Assembly (NCBI RefSeq): GCF_000003815.2 | Contig: NC_049983.1 | Location: 27,212,468-27,269,254 of the forward strand | DNA length: 56,787 nucleotides | Source of the DNA: Branchiostoma floridae | Taxonomy: Eukaryota > Chordata > Leptocardii > Amphioxiformes > Branchiostomatidae | Direction: 5' to 3' | Shown: positions 12,300 to 25,600 of the stretch, piece after piece | How positions within the stretch are numbered: position 1 is the stretch's first letter | How the letters are laid out: each line of letters opens with the position of its first letter | Notes under the pieces: generated by a model | Seen by the model: the letters and a program-made list of their open reading frames with translations, nothing else | The model's database searches: none | What the model was told of the DNA's origin: nothing | Made by a program: the position numbers and the translations under genes

Positions 12300-14485
12300 G
12301 TTGTGTAACAGTTCCTTTTTTATGATGTGTGATTTGTGATTCCTGTTCTGCTTTGTGGTGATTTATTTATGGTTCCTTTGTTCTGTGTTCTCTTCACACA
12401 ACTTCACATGTCGGTCCCCATCAGAAGAATCTCCACTTGACGTGTTAAGTGTCGGTTAATCTGCTTGGGAGAGCTGCGCGAGCCTCGTTGTTTGTTGGTG
12501 TGGTTAGAAATTGTGTAAGGTCAATCTGCTTCTGAATTCTTAATGGACGCGTTGTGATAATTCAACAAGTAAATTTTTTCTGTTCTAATAAAACTTCTAT
12601 TTACTGTGATGATGTCTAATAACATATGCTGAGGGTTGTGGTTTATTTGTCCCAGTAAGCACGTCATCACCCCACAAGCTTGTTGTTCTTCATGGGTGTG
12701 GGGTTTGGTTTTAGTCATGCAGTGCTGGACATGCAGTTTATTTCTGTTTTCTGCGACATGTGATTCATAGCATACAAGACTGTATTCTTGTAGCGTGACA
12801 AATTGCAAGACTTCCCAACAGTTTTTTTTTCTTCCGCAGTCTCAAACATTTGTCTGTGATTGACCATGCTGAGACTGTACCCTTCTAGTTTGCCAACTTG
12901 CAAGTTGGTATTTTTAGAAATTTTTATGCAAATTGCAGCTTAGTGTCACTTACAGGTGGGTATTTCGAACGGTGAGAACAACACCGATTTTTTGTCACAT
13001 TGGAGCCTGCACATTGGCTATCTATTTTTATCTAATGGAGTTTGGTTGTCCTTACACTTACAGTCATATGACTAATTTCCAAGAGAGCCCAAAATGGAAT
13101 AAAAAACAACAAATAAATGACAATGATATGAAACTAATAATGAAAGTAAATTACAGGTGAGGTGGTTGCAGGTGAGGTATTTGTCACCTTCCACAGGTGA
13201 TCAGGGTGTGTATTAGCACAAGCAGGTGATATTTACCTAACCCTTCAACCCTCCCACCTTGTGTAAACAGTGGATCAGGCTACCGGTCAGCAGGGATGTC
13301 TGTATGCATGGTGAGGAAGGGGGAGGTAATGTGGCTGGCTTCTGGGTTTTAGACTCTTCTAAGGGTAAATTTCACTTATTTCACTGCTTATTACAGGTAC
13401 CTGGTCATGTGGGCAGAGTGTGAGCTTGTTTACTAGTTGATTTTTTTCACCGGTATTGCTGTAAATCATGGGAGAAACATTCAGTAATTTTTTAACATTG
13501 ACAGAAAAGGGTTCCCTACTGGCTGAATGGTTTTAAGGGTGGGTTCTGTCAATCAGCTTTGTAATTTCATGCTTGTGTGGACAGTGTTAGGTTTGGGCTA
13601 TTTTTGACTGGTTTTCCCTGGTATTACTCCAGGGACGTTATGTACACTGGTATAATACTATTATCAAAAGGTTGAGCAGGCTTTGCAGGGTGGACTGTGT
13701 CTGTCTGTCTGACATTCTAAATGGGGATTTTCCGCTGGTTTCACACCTCTGTGGTTTTAGCTGGTAATTTGTATCCTCTAAGGCTTTAAGAAGGTCTGGC
13801 TTACATAGTACTGTGTCCAGCTTTGGAAGTATTACAATATGACAGCTATTTCAAGGTGTCGTATGACACCTGTTTTTAAATCTTATTTCAGATATATGAC
13901 ACTTATAGGTTAGAATCGTCATACATTAAGCTATAACTATATACTGATGTATATGGCATACAAATGAGGAAAGAATATGATATTGATTATTGTTGAAGAA
14001 ACATTCTCATCATGCAACCTACATGTATGTTAGGGTGCCTGTATGAGTATGAGGCTTTTTCAGCCTAGAAATATTTTAGGATTCTTTTTACAATGATCTT
14101 TATTTTGATTTAGATTTTATCGCTTCAGCTCAGACTGTAAGTAGGTCGTCTGAATGCCCACATGTCAGACCCTGACTCCTGACTCCAGTCCTTATCTAGT
14201 AGAGCTGACCTTTCCCATCAGAACAGGTGCAGGGGTCAGGAGGGGTATTCCTGTGTCATGTTGTTGATTTATTCCCCTCATGACACACCCCATTAACAGC
14301 CTCCAATGGGGGTGTTTATCCAACTCGCCCCCTGTCCAGAAATCTCCCATAATTATAACCACCATGCTCTGTATGTTTATGTATAAGGTTTCATTCTAAC
14401 AACATCCAAGCTGTGGTTTAAGTCAAAGGCAGAATTGAGAGAAAAGAGAGCCAGAGCTTTTTTACCCTAAACCCTGACCATCTTC
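12300..14485. other. Gene-free stretch
   Basis: AT-rich, no exon, RNA gene or transposon recognised. Confidence 0.4.
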
Positions 14486-14829
14486 AGGGTTCTAGCCAGG
14501 ATTTCATTTTAGCGTAGTGGGAATGGCATGGTAGCAAAGTGACCAATCAAGAGGTTGGTGTGGAAGGGGGCTCTTGGACCCTCCACAGTGAGATTTTGAT
14601 AAAAATGAAGAGTTAAAAGTTGGTACTCTGTTAACATCACAGTCAGTTTTGAATGGCATATCATCCTTTACCATTGTTTAGATATTGATTAGACATTGCC
14701 GAACAAGCAAATGATGGCAAAGCACCACTACACTAGTTAAAAATGAGCGTAGTGGCCCTTATTTTAGCGTAGTGGTCACAAATTTTAGCGTAGTGGCCCA
14801 CTACGCTAAAATGCACTAGCTAGAACCCT
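14486..14829. mobile_element. Short inverted-repeat element with 'tttagcgtagtgg' repeats
   Basis: Begins agggttctagccaggat and ends actagctagaaccct. TTTTAGCGTAGTGG occurs at both ends, three direct copies on the right and one inverted. Non-coding. Ends resemble 40923-41244. Confidence 0.7.
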
Positions 14830-15427
14830 AATCTTATATTGTACAGTGTACATGCATTTAACCCTCATGCTGTAGGCTTAGATATGACACGTAATAACAG
14901 TTTGAAATACAGGCTCTTCTATCTTAAGCATATAAACAAACATCCTAAAAGAGCCTCTGTTATGAAACCCAGTGTCCTTTTCTTTATACATGTATAACTC
15001 TCATCCTTTATGTAGATTTAGTTAACTGTGAGAAATTTGAATACAGATTCTGCTTTCTCTAGTGCATATTAACAAACATTCTAGAAAAAAAAACCTGTAC
15101 CCTCCCCTCTCTTATTACTATAATTACTATGATCATACTTTGAATACCAACAAGTGCCTTAACTACTACTACTACTTACTACTACTTTGAATACTTTACA
15201 TGTTAACTGCTAAATTACATGAAAATTGTTGAAGGCTATTTTTAACACACAAAGAAAACCTCTGCAAAAACACTTTATTCCATCTCTTCCACCTGGTCAA
15301 CCCCCATCAGAATGATGTAATTGGCTTTTCCCTTTTTCCCTCCATTTAAGGTTAATTTTCCGCTCTGCTTCCCGACCAGCTTGTTTATCCCTGCTTTCCT
15401 GGAAGCCTGGGGACTACTTTTATAGAG

Positions 15428-16254
15428 CAGGGCTCGAAATTCGTTTTTATTCCAGGTGCACTGGTGAGTGTAACATAGGAAGTGGTGCACAGAAAAAGAA
15501 TTGTGTAGGGTGTCAGTAAAACCTAATTACAAACCTTGCTGCCTCTCTACAGCTTGGAGCTGAAAAAGCTTATTTCAAAATGCTAAACAAGTATGCTATG
15601 TACTAAGTGTACATTGTACAACATTATCGTTCTGTGCATGTACATTTTTGTAACCACCAACATTGCACCAGTGCACCTACCAACCAAAATGAGGTGCACA
15701 GTTTGTTTGGTTGCACAAAAGTTTGGGTGCACAAAAGTTTGAGTGCAAAAACGTTTGGGTACACAAAAGTTTGGGTGCACAAAAGTTTGGGTGCACAAAA
15801 GTTTGGGTGCACAAATGTTTGGGTGCACAAAAGTTTGGGTGCGCTAAAAGTTTGGGTGTGCAAAAAGTTTGGGTGCACAAAAGTTTGGGTGCACAAAAGT
15901 TTGGGTGCACAAAAGTTTGGGTGCACAAAAGTTTGAGTGCAAAAACGTTTGGGTACACAAAAGTTTGCACAAAAAGTTTGGGTGCACAAAAGTTTGGGTG
16001 CACAAATGTTTGGGTGCACAAAACTTTGGGTGTGCTAAAAGTTTGGGTGTGCAAAAAGTTTGGGTGCACAAAAGTTTGGGTGCACAAAAGTTTGGGTGCA
16101 CAAAAGTTTGGGTGCACAAAAGTTTGGGTGCACAAACGTTTGGGTGCACAAAAGTCTGGGGGCACAAAAGTTTTTGGGCACAAAAGTTTGGGTGCACAAA
16201 AAGTATGGGTGCACAAAAGTTTGGGTGCACAAAAATGCAGTATTTCCAGCCCTG
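15428..16254. mobile_element. Inverted-repeat element carrying a minisatellite
   Basis: Ends cagggctcgaaattcg and gtatttccagccctg are imperfect reverse complements. 'ccaggtgcactggtg' and 'ccagtgcacctaccaa' form inner arms. The minisatellite at 15711 fills the rest. Confidence 0.6.
15711..16236. repeat. 16-bp minisatellite, ~33 copies
   Basis: Unit ACAAAAGTTTGGGTGC with scattered single changes and higher-order organisation: a block with 'gagtgcaaaaacg' and 'ggtgcgctaaaag' recurs twice. Because 16 is not a multiple of 3, all frames on both strands stay open and give artificial 'KVWVHKSLGAQKFGCT'-like peptides. Not coding. Confidence 0.95.
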
Positions 16255-19200
16255 AGGTTTTGCTAATGTAGCGTGTTGCATGCCCGTCGTGCGGACGGTC
16301 GGCATGCCTCGCGCTACGCACTTCCGACATCTGCCTGTCCTCTCTCTCTCTGACAGGCTGCCATTTTGGCTAAATTGGTCCCCCGCTAAGCAGAAGTTGG
16401 CGCTGCGCTCTGCCCACCACTTCTGCTGCGGGCAAGACGCAGGTCACAGGTCAGTACCGACCTCGCTTCTTTCGCTGGTGGCTTGAGTAAGAAGTCACGC
16501 CGTCTCTCGCTTCTAACCAAACTACCACTCAAAGCCTTCCCCATCTTCAGTTGGGCTGTTCCACTTTGAATTTTAATATTCAAGGGGTCAGAAATGTTTT
16601 TTTCTATTATTCCGTTCATTGTACGTCCTTTTCTTACTGTCTAATTCTAATTTGTGTCCTGTCTCAAGTCTGTTTCATCTTATTCTTTTCTATATCAAGT
16701 CAGTAAACTTACATTGTCTCCCTCAATCCCACACCAATAGATTCTGACCCCCCAAAGTCAAAATGGAACAGCCTACAATCAATCTTGCCAACTCTCCCAT
16801 CAACCTACAATGAATCCCAGAATGCAGCAGCTTTCTGTCCATTGACCTTTGCCCTCCCACCTGCCACGATGATCACATCCCATATTTATTGTTGTTGTAC
16901 GTCCGCTTGTATGACTTCATCTTTATGTGCCATTCTCGCCCTCTTGTGTGCCGTTCTCACCCCCTTATGCCTCGTTCGCTTGCTTCTTGCTATGGATGAT
17001 GGGCTTGTGATGAGGTCTGGCCATATAAGGTGTTGTAATATATTGCCAGGAATACACATTATACCATATAAGGTCGTGTGATATATCGCCAGGAATATAC
17101 ATCATGCCATATAAGGACTAGTGATATATTGCCTGGAAAATAAGATCCTCAGTGTTTATGTGTGGGAAATATAGCATAGTGAAGCTGGCAGCAAATTTGT
17201 TCGCTTAATTCGTAGAGTGATGCATCACTTCTGCACTACTAGTGATATCAGAACGTGGGGAAATTGTGCTTTAAATCAAGCTGAAAACAATCAGGTTTGA
17301 TGAAAATCTAAAGTTTAATCCTGGGGTGACAAATTACTCCATATAACGTTACCACCTTCTTTTGTATATTAACTCCATTCAGTAGTGAACGTCATATATA
17401 AAACTAAAGTTAGGAAAACCAAAGTTCATTTTGTTCCATGTTTTGATAGGTCATATATATATGTATGTCACATATAAATATGTACTATGTCTTCACTGCT
17501 TATTTTTTCTTTCGACTCTGCAATCCTTAGAGGAACGACTCACGTCTGGAGAACCCCGATAAGCCAAGACTTGATCCTCCTTAAGTTCGTGTGTACCTTA
17601 AGGATTGAGATAGAAATCATTGGCATCGAGTTTTCAGCTAATCGTGTCTATAACGTACATGTTCCCTTAACTACAGCTGACATGTGTAGGAAACCGTGTC
17701 CTAATCTCCGTACTGCATCAGTGGCAAAGTCATCGCTAGGGACGGTCTGTTGTTACATTTGTAGCAAAAAGAATCTAGCCGCGTAAGGATTATTTTACAA
17801 GGGGGTGTCTGTAGGACCCGTCCCTCTGTCCTGGGATGGAAATTTGCTTGTTGGGACGGGAAAGAAGGTATCTCATGCATCCAAAAAAATTAACTTCATG
17901 ACATGATATTGATGCAAATGTATCTTCAAAAATTGATAAATTTAACATAATGTTAAAATCAACAACATGGGCTCCGAAACAGTGAGGTGGACAGATCCTA
18001 ATTCAAAGCTGGAGACAGCAGGGTCGCCTAGTTGGTTCATACCTGAAATACATCACTGGCTCTCAGGGATGGGCTTGCTTTTTGTGAGGTGAAAGTGTCA
18101 GTGAAAGTGTTATTTTACACCTGTGGGGATGGAAGTCGTGTAGTTTATGGTTCCGCTGGGGTCACGGTCGGCAGAGCTGCAATAAGACTTGACTGTTGAT
18201 GATGGAAGTCTGCGTCGTAAAGTATTCATCAACTGTATGTCTGGAGCTGCTGCTGCAGTTCTCATGTGATATACAAGCCTGGAGGCTGTATCAGGATCTT
18301 TACTTACTTCTCATATAGTTTTTATTTCTGAAGAAAATGGGAGCAAAACACACGGGATGAAAATTGTCAGCAGGGAAAATATTGATTTATACCATGATTA
18401 TATTAAGCTATGAATTTAGATTTGAATTCTGATTGCCTACTTATACAATAGTTAGTTATTCAACAATGATATTATACCGTTTTTGATGGACATCGGAAAG
18501 GGCCTAATCATTATATAACTTCAGATTGTAACATATATATGCGTGCGCGTGTGTTTGTTTGTGCATGTGTGTGCGTGCGTGTGTGTGCATCTGGGTTACA
18601 TCATAGTTGAAACTTTCCCTACTGGTAAGAACTAAATGGTAGAACATTTCAAATCCCTGCACTGGTGCAAGTTTTATAGTATCAACATATCATAGCACTG
18701 TTATATAATACTGCTTCAGACAATCACTACTTTTTATTTATCATCTAAAGTCTTTTTAATCACGCAGTTATTTATTCCCATCTATGCCAGCATCCAATTG
18801 CAAACAGTTCTAGCCCCCACCATTACCCTAACATGATCCTAGGCTGGGTTTGTTCTAATGGAATATTCCGCTACCAATCTGCTTCCACCCAGCCGTTATT
18901 CCGCCCCATTTGAATTCCGTGTTGACCTTCCATATGGGTGCACTCCCGTAGATTGGCAATCAGCGCTCTGCGAGAGAATGGGATCGTTTAGACTATGCTG
19001 ATCAGCCGGGTAAATGCTTTTATTTTGCTGTGTGTAGATGGCTTTTTTGTAGATCAGTTAGTAGTAGTAGTAGTAGTAGCTGTAGTAGTACGGGGTAGTA
19101 GTATCTGGTGATTTAACCATGTTACAAACTTTAAGTTAGTTTTTGGGACATTGAAAATGGCATTTAGACTGGCAAAAAAACTAAAATGTCATTCTCAATG

Positions 19201-19529
19201 TTTTAGACTGTACTCCCAATACCAAACTCTGCCTTTTTTGCCTAAGTTGATGTGTGAGTTGGTTTGGGTGGACATTTGAAATGTAAATCTGATTTGCTTT
19301 TTATAAATTTTGACTGAAAATATCTTTTTACTCACATTTGATTTAGAATTGCAGCAACATTTTGTCAACATTTCATCCATCTTGCCACTACCTGATAAGG
19401 AATCCAATATGATAAACATATATGGCAAACTGAGATGAATGTATCTAAACCCTGTTTATTCAATACAGTCTAGATTCCCTCATTCAGGATTTCCATAATC
19501 AGATACCCCTGCTTGTTGCTTGCACATTT
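16255..19529. other. Gene-free stretch
   Basis: Three ~45-bp repeats 'ccatataaggt..atattgccaggaata' at about 17020-17140. GT-rich microsatellite near 18540-18590. (TAG)n near 19060-19098. About 18780-19015 is base-balanced and non-repetitive, a possible conserved non-coding segment. No exon seen. Confidence 0.4.
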
Positions 19530-19674
19530 GTGTATTTGCAGGTGTTTGTCAGTCCCTGGTTCATCCTAGGTTCCTCCTGCATACTTGTCCATGTTGTAAT
19601 CACCATCATGTCTATATTCCCATGTGGTCCCCTGGTGGTTCCTTATAATCATGTCTGTTATCTCTCTCTCTCTC

Positions 19675-19719
<45 letters not shown>

Positions 19720-19945
19720 ATCCTCGGTTCCTCCTGCAGAACTGTCCATGTGGTAATCACCATGTCTATATTCCCATGTGGTCTCCTGATGGTTCGTTAT
19801 AATCATGTCTGTTATCTCTCTCTCTCTCTCTCCCTCCCTCTCTCTCTCTCTCTCTCAGATCCTCCAGCAGACCTGTCCATGTTGTGATCACCATATCTAT
19901 ATTCCCCTGTGTTCCCCTGATGGTTCCTTATAATCATGTCTGTTA
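19530..19945. repeat. ~150-bp repeat, three copies with (CT)n
   Basis: 'tcatcctaggttcctcctgc', 'tgtctatattcccatgtgg' and 'ttataatcatgtctgttat' recur three times, with CT microsatellites at 19661-19717 and 19816-19857. Ser-Leu peptides from here are artefacts. Confidence 0.92.
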
Positions 19946-20837
19946 TCTATTGGGGTCAGGGCTGGGCTGCATGGTGCAGAACAACATTCTGCAAACTACC
20001 AATGAATCATAGGAATGAATAATAATGATGATAATAGACTATTATTAAGTCTTATCCTGCTGGTTTTCAGCAAATATTGTTTTCAGATTTTACTAAATAT
20101 CGATGATCACCCTTACAGGCAAACAGGTTTTAGTTATACTGGCTCTGACTGGCATGTTTTTACCGTCCTCCTCACGGCACCTCATGGCTTGTCCCTCATG
20201 GCCTTTATAAATCATAATTCTATGAATATTAAGGCTTGATCATATCCTGCTCAGGCTGAGCAAATAGTTTCATACATTTATACTCCACTTATATCATATC
20301 CTGAAGCCTTCAGCATGAATAAAAGCCATATTTTATGAGAGGATTGAGAAGAACAAGCTTCCTGCCTGAGCCCTTATGGCCTATCAAAGTGTAACCCTTA
20401 TGAATATGGACAGGAGTAAACCGAATGGTGTGTACTAAAGATGGAATGCTTCCCAGGTAAGCGGCAGCAGTTGTTGTCAATCGGTCCCATCAGTTTCCAT
20501 TCTGCAAAGCCTTGTGAAAGCAGATTTGAGAGGTGGCGTTACATTTATACGTGTGAGAAAACTGAGTGCTTCGCTTTGTAAAAGGATGACCCCTTTGATT
20601 TCTGCACCTGTGAAAATCAATCCGTTTCTCTTGTTGGTGAGCTTGGAAAGGTAACCCGGCGCTGGGGCCTCGGGGGGAGGAGATATGGCTGTGGGACGCT
20701 CGGGAGATAAATCATCGCTAACTATTTGTCGTTCGGGGAATTATGGGCGTGGGAGCGTAACGCGAAACGGCGTCGGGACGTCACGACGTTCACGGCAGCG
20801 CGAAGAGAGGAGGGATAAATGGGTGTGTGAGAGAGAA

Positions 20838-21620
20838 GGTAATAACGGAACGGTGATAGGAAATTCTGGGCCAGATTTGTCATGTGAATATTGTTTCCTA
20901 AACAGTAGAGATGTCCCAGGATCTAGTAGCTGCTAGTAGTGGCATTGAATGAGAGAGCACATGAGCTTTGGTGCGGACTGAGGAGAAAAGGTAATAACAG
21001 AACAGTGTTGGGAGATTCTGGGCCGAATATGTCATGTGGCTATTAATTTCCTTTTAGCAGTCGTATTACATGTACCGTTACGTACATGTCCCTGGAGCTA
21101 GTATCAGTGGATGAGGGACTAGATGAACGATGGTGAAGAGGAAAGGTAATAACGGAACGGTGATGGGAGATTCTGGGCTGAATTTGTCATGTGGATATTG
21201 TTTCTAGAACCATCATATCATATATCATATATCATATGCTGTATCAGTGGATGAGAGAGTACATGTAGATGAACTATGGTGCAGAGGAAAGGTAGTAACG
21301 GCAGTGATTCAGGCTGGCTATATCATATTGTCTGTTTGGTTTGTATCTACCTATCGTATGTGTATACAGTATGTTATATCTAGAAAACCACTATATGTAC
21401 CAATGTCCAGTAGGATGTGAAATGAGACAAATGGTTTTATATTAAGTTAATAAGATAACAGGTAACAAAGGTGCTGTGATGTCAGATCCTCGGCCAGATC
21501 TGTTCTTCGTATGTTGTTTTTAGAACCATCCTGTGTCCCTGGCACTAGCAGAGCTGGGATGAGTTATTATATTAGTCTAGCGTTTGTTTGAGATGAAAGG
21601 CATTAATCTCGTCGTGCTGG
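20838..21620. repeat. ~150-bp degenerate tandem repeat, four or more copies
   Basis: Units near 20838, 20991, 21144 and 21288, with weaker ones to 21620, share 'aaaggtaataacggaacgg' and 'agattctgggccgaatttgtcatgtg'. The CpG-rich stretch 20655-20830 precedes it. No exon seen up to the acceptor at 21906. Confidence 0.8.
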
Positions 21621-21906
21621 GAATATTCAGGCCTGATGTATCATAGATGTTGAGTTTGCAAAGCTGTTAATGTTATATCTGATGTACATGCTGATGTCTG
21701 TGGGAAAGGAGTAAATGGAATGTTGGAGGAAGAAGGGAAGGGAATGGTTGGTCGATGGTTCTTCATCGTTTTGGGACTTATTGTTCAGATTAACATATAA
21801 TGTTGTGGTATGTATATAATATAGGAAAACTCCTGATGCAGGGATCATAATGTATTCTGCTTATTGAGGTGTGATACTTAACATGTTTTCTCTGTTGTTT
21901 CCTCAG

Positions 21907-22684
21907 CCCCCGACCAGCGCTAGTAGGGAGTGAGGGAGACACAGTAGTCCATGCTGAGGCACTAGAGGGGACGTCCGCGCAGGGAACAACGTCGCCTTCG
22001 TCGAACTTTGACCGCGAGTTCAAAGGTCAGGAGCGTAAGAAGTCGCTGAAGCGAATCCAGCAGGAGGAGGATGCGATCAAGCGGTCGCGCTCGGTGGGAA
22101 GCGAGTACGAACTGTCCATCGACTTACAACACAAGCAGATCGAGCTGCTAGAACGGAAATACGGCGGCCACTTCATCGCGAACCGTGCCGCCCGCGTGAT
22201 CCAGCGCGCCTTCCGACACTACTGCATGACGCGCAACTTCCAGAAGCTGCGGAATGCGCAGCTGGAGAACCGGATGTCGCGGAGAATCGACTGGCAGACG
22301 CTCCGGCTATCCACCATCGAGGTGGACGATGACATCACGGCCTCGCTGGGTCGTGGCGGGGTGAAAGGTCACGGGTCGCGGTCCATGACGATGCCGTCCG
22401 TGGCGGAAATTCGAGAGACTTCGTTATTAGACATGCCCGAGGAGCACATGACGTTAACGAACGTGCTCGGTGGCGCGGCGGGGTCGCGGTGCCGCACCTC
22501 GAGCGGGAGCATGTCTCGGCAGGACAGCTATCGCCTCGCCGTGCACCCCGACTCCGACCTGAGCCAGGAGGCCACGCCCGAACACGCCATATATGGTGCC
22601 AGGGAGATGGCTATCCAGGACCAGAGGGCGCTGATCGATGCTGACTATGAGATGACTCTGTATGTGGAACAGCAGAAACAAAAG
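21907..22684 (+). CDS. IQSEC: IQSEC exon: IQ motif region
   Basis: Acceptor cctcag at 21901-21906 and donor gtaaga at 22685. The first base completes a codon from an unseen exon; the exon ends in phase 0. The translation runs [20 protein letters not shown], then a basic helix ([16 protein letters not shown]), then [20 protein letters not shown], and the IQ-like segment [21 protein letters not shown], followed by [10 protein letters not shown]. The IQ motif matches the consensus imperfectly (Thr where the second basic residue is expected), as is common in this family, which binds calmodulin. GC content is far higher than in the flanking introns. Confidence 0.95.
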
Positions 22685-25600
22685 GTAAGACACACAACTG
22701 TTACAATATTTTGTGGCTGTCTTAAACTGTCCTAGCTGCAACTGATAGTTGACACATGGTACTTTTTTTAAGTACGATGAAGGCACCTGGGAGTCAAGGA
22801 CAGCATGTTTGTGTCAGTAACTGTTCTCACCTCCCCCTAGGCTGCTGACGGGCACAGCGGTGACAGTGGGATCCGAATGAGCCGCAGCAGTGACGAGGGC
22901 AGCGGGTCGGACAGCACGGCCAGCCGCAGCAGCCGCGACCTCAGCGACCTTGGGGAGGTGTCGCACGAAGCCGGACGGGTCGAGATGCGCCCGGTTCCCA
23001 GCGTAGTGGTGGACATGACCAGCCCGGGTGCGCGGATGTCTCCGGACGCCGCGCTGATGCGCCGGGGCTCGCCGCAAAGCGGGCGTCGGAGCGGGACTCC
23101 GGAAGCCTCGCCGGTCTGGAAGCACAAGCAGCTGGGACGGGTTGCCGTGGCGACCAACGGGGCACAGCGGTCCGCGGGTTCGGACGTGTCGGACGGAGAC
23201 AACGACAGCCAGGGCAGCAGCTCAAACACGCCGGACAATATGAGCCTATCGAGCGAAACCATCAGCCTGAGCGGGTCGAGCTCGATCCACGGCGTGTACA
23301 AGGGCATGTCTCGGGACTCCGCTGTGTTCACACCCATCAACGATGTCCAGAGGAAGAGGCAGTACAGAATAGGGCTCAACCTCTTCAACAAGTAAGAACT
23401 TAGTCTAGTCTAGTCTAGTCTAGTACTGTGGTATGCTAAGATATCTATCTAAAGATAGACTAATGCTAATGAATCAGGACTTGTGCATAGATATGAAGAT
23501 AGATATACATATACTGCAGCATAATGCTTAATGCTTAATATAATGAAGTTGATGCTGGCAGCACACACCTTAGAACATGACAATGAATGTTTCCTTGAGA
23601 TGTTTTTAAGATTTGTGTCTGCATCTTGCAGGAAAGGGCATCGCATATCTCACAGATAAAAGCAGCTTGCAGCAGAAACCTCAGGCCATGGCGAAATTTC
23701 CTTGAGATGTTCTTAAGACTTGTGTCTTGTCTTGTCTTGTAGGAAACCAGAGAAGGGCATCGCGTACCTTGTTGATAAAGGCTTCCTGCAGCACACCCCC
23801 CAGGCGGTGGCGAAGTTTCTGCTGAGCAGACGAGGGCTGAGCAGACAGATGATCGGGGAGTACCTCGGCAACTGTCAGAAGGACTTCAACAGAGACGTGC
23901 TGGAGTGAGTTAGGCTCCATTTTTAGTAGTAGTAGTAGTAGTAGTAAGGGTGTACAACATGTAGTTACTGTAGCATCCAGTATTTGAATATACTGCTGCT
24001 GGGATACCAGTTGGCTAGTCTTCACACCACACTTCCAGGCAGCTCTGTTCAACGGGTTCACCCCTTTATTCTGTTTCAGAAAAAAATTAGAGAATGCAGT
24101 AAGTTAAATTCTATGACCAAAACAGCACCAAGAAAAGTTTTCACTCCAGTTAGATTTTTGATTCTATGCAAAATTGTGCTTTCATACTGTATTACCCTCC
24201 CTGACTTTTAGTTAAAATCTCTGTCAATCTATAAATCTTTCAATAAACTAAATGTAAGCCTTCTAGTCTATCATGCAACATGCCTTTTGCATCATTAATA
24301 AAAAAGAGAAATGATATTGCAGTAACAAATTTCTCTGGATTTTATCAACTAAACGGTTGAAATCTGAAGAATCAGACTGAGCGTAGTAAAAGGGTTCCTG
24401 AAAGATCTTCAATCTTTTCTAGCCATGGTGGTTTCCCAGCAGATTTAGTGCCCCAGTTCTGACCTGTACTACTCAATACTGCCGTAAATCTGCTTATTTA
24501 TTTACCTACTGGAGAGGTGAACATGGTGCAGGGTAATGGTGGTCAGGACGGAGCTATAACTCACGATACAAACTGAAACATTGGAGATGCCAAGTGTAAC
24601 TCAGGATACAAACTTCATCCTAAAATTGGAGATGCCAAGTGTGAAACATTGATTTTCGTCATGTTGAAAGTGAATGTACTTATTTTTCAATGTGTTGTAT
24701 GAGGTATACTTTCACGGTATGGTTGGAAACAGTACGTTAATCATATTCCTCCTTGTTATGCCTAATGTATCTCAAAGTTTATTTCTGTCTTTAGTAGTAA
24801 CATGATATATTGCAGGCATAGCTACTGTGCTTCCTCGACATATACTTTAATTGATGACAAAAGTTAATCCATTGAAAGAGGCTCAAAAATTTTCACGTAC
24901 TTCGATGTGGACTGTAAATGGATCAGCCCAGTTTTTATTATTTCTTTCACCACCATAAAAGTTCCCTGCTGTGTTGAAAGCCAAGTCTGTTCCATTACCG
25001 TACGTTCCCCCACGATTCAGGCCATTTCTGCCCTGCCAAGTTCAAATGTGCAATTTGGAGAAGACCAGGGTTTTCCATGGGAGCTGATAACAGGCCAATC
25101 CTGTAGGTAATGCCCTGATGCAGGATGGGTAATGGGGAACGGTGGGTCTGGGGGAGCTGGGTGGGTTTGGGGCTGCTGCAAATTATTGGCTTGGTTCAGA
25201 CAGGCTCGAGCTGTTACTGTAACACACCTCCAAATTACTTTCAAATTGTTAAAACCCCCAAACTGGAGGCAGGACTAGAAATAGAACAACTCTTAGAGTG
25301 AACAAAAACTGAAACAACTGTGATTCATAACCTCCACATCCTGAGTGTCTCCCCGACTAAAGAGCCCATATACTTGTTAAACACGAGACACGTCTTACAG
25401 TCTGGTCCTTACGTATACATTTCCTGTCTAAGTGTCCACAAATAAACCCTGAAAATACAACATCCTGAGCAGAGGCAGGTTGGGGTAATTTTTGTGCAGC
25501 CTACATAATGTACATGAGGGAAGAGCCCATATATTTCTTGAACCCAAACACAAGAGACACCACTGACAGAGCTTTAACCACCTCCTGACATATCCTGTTA

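Noticed and set aside
15583-16330. Long repetitive open frames on both strands (KVWVHKSLGAQ and HPNFCAPKLLCTQ types)
   Set aside because: Produced by a 16-bp minisatellite that has no stop in any frame; no start context, splice structure or homology.
19566-19887. Ser-Leu and Arg-Glu repeat peptides
   Set aside because: Come from (CT)n microsatellites.
22454-23391. Minus-strand frames of up to 184 residues opposite the IQSEC exons
   Set aside because: GC-rich antisense shadows of well-supported coding exons.
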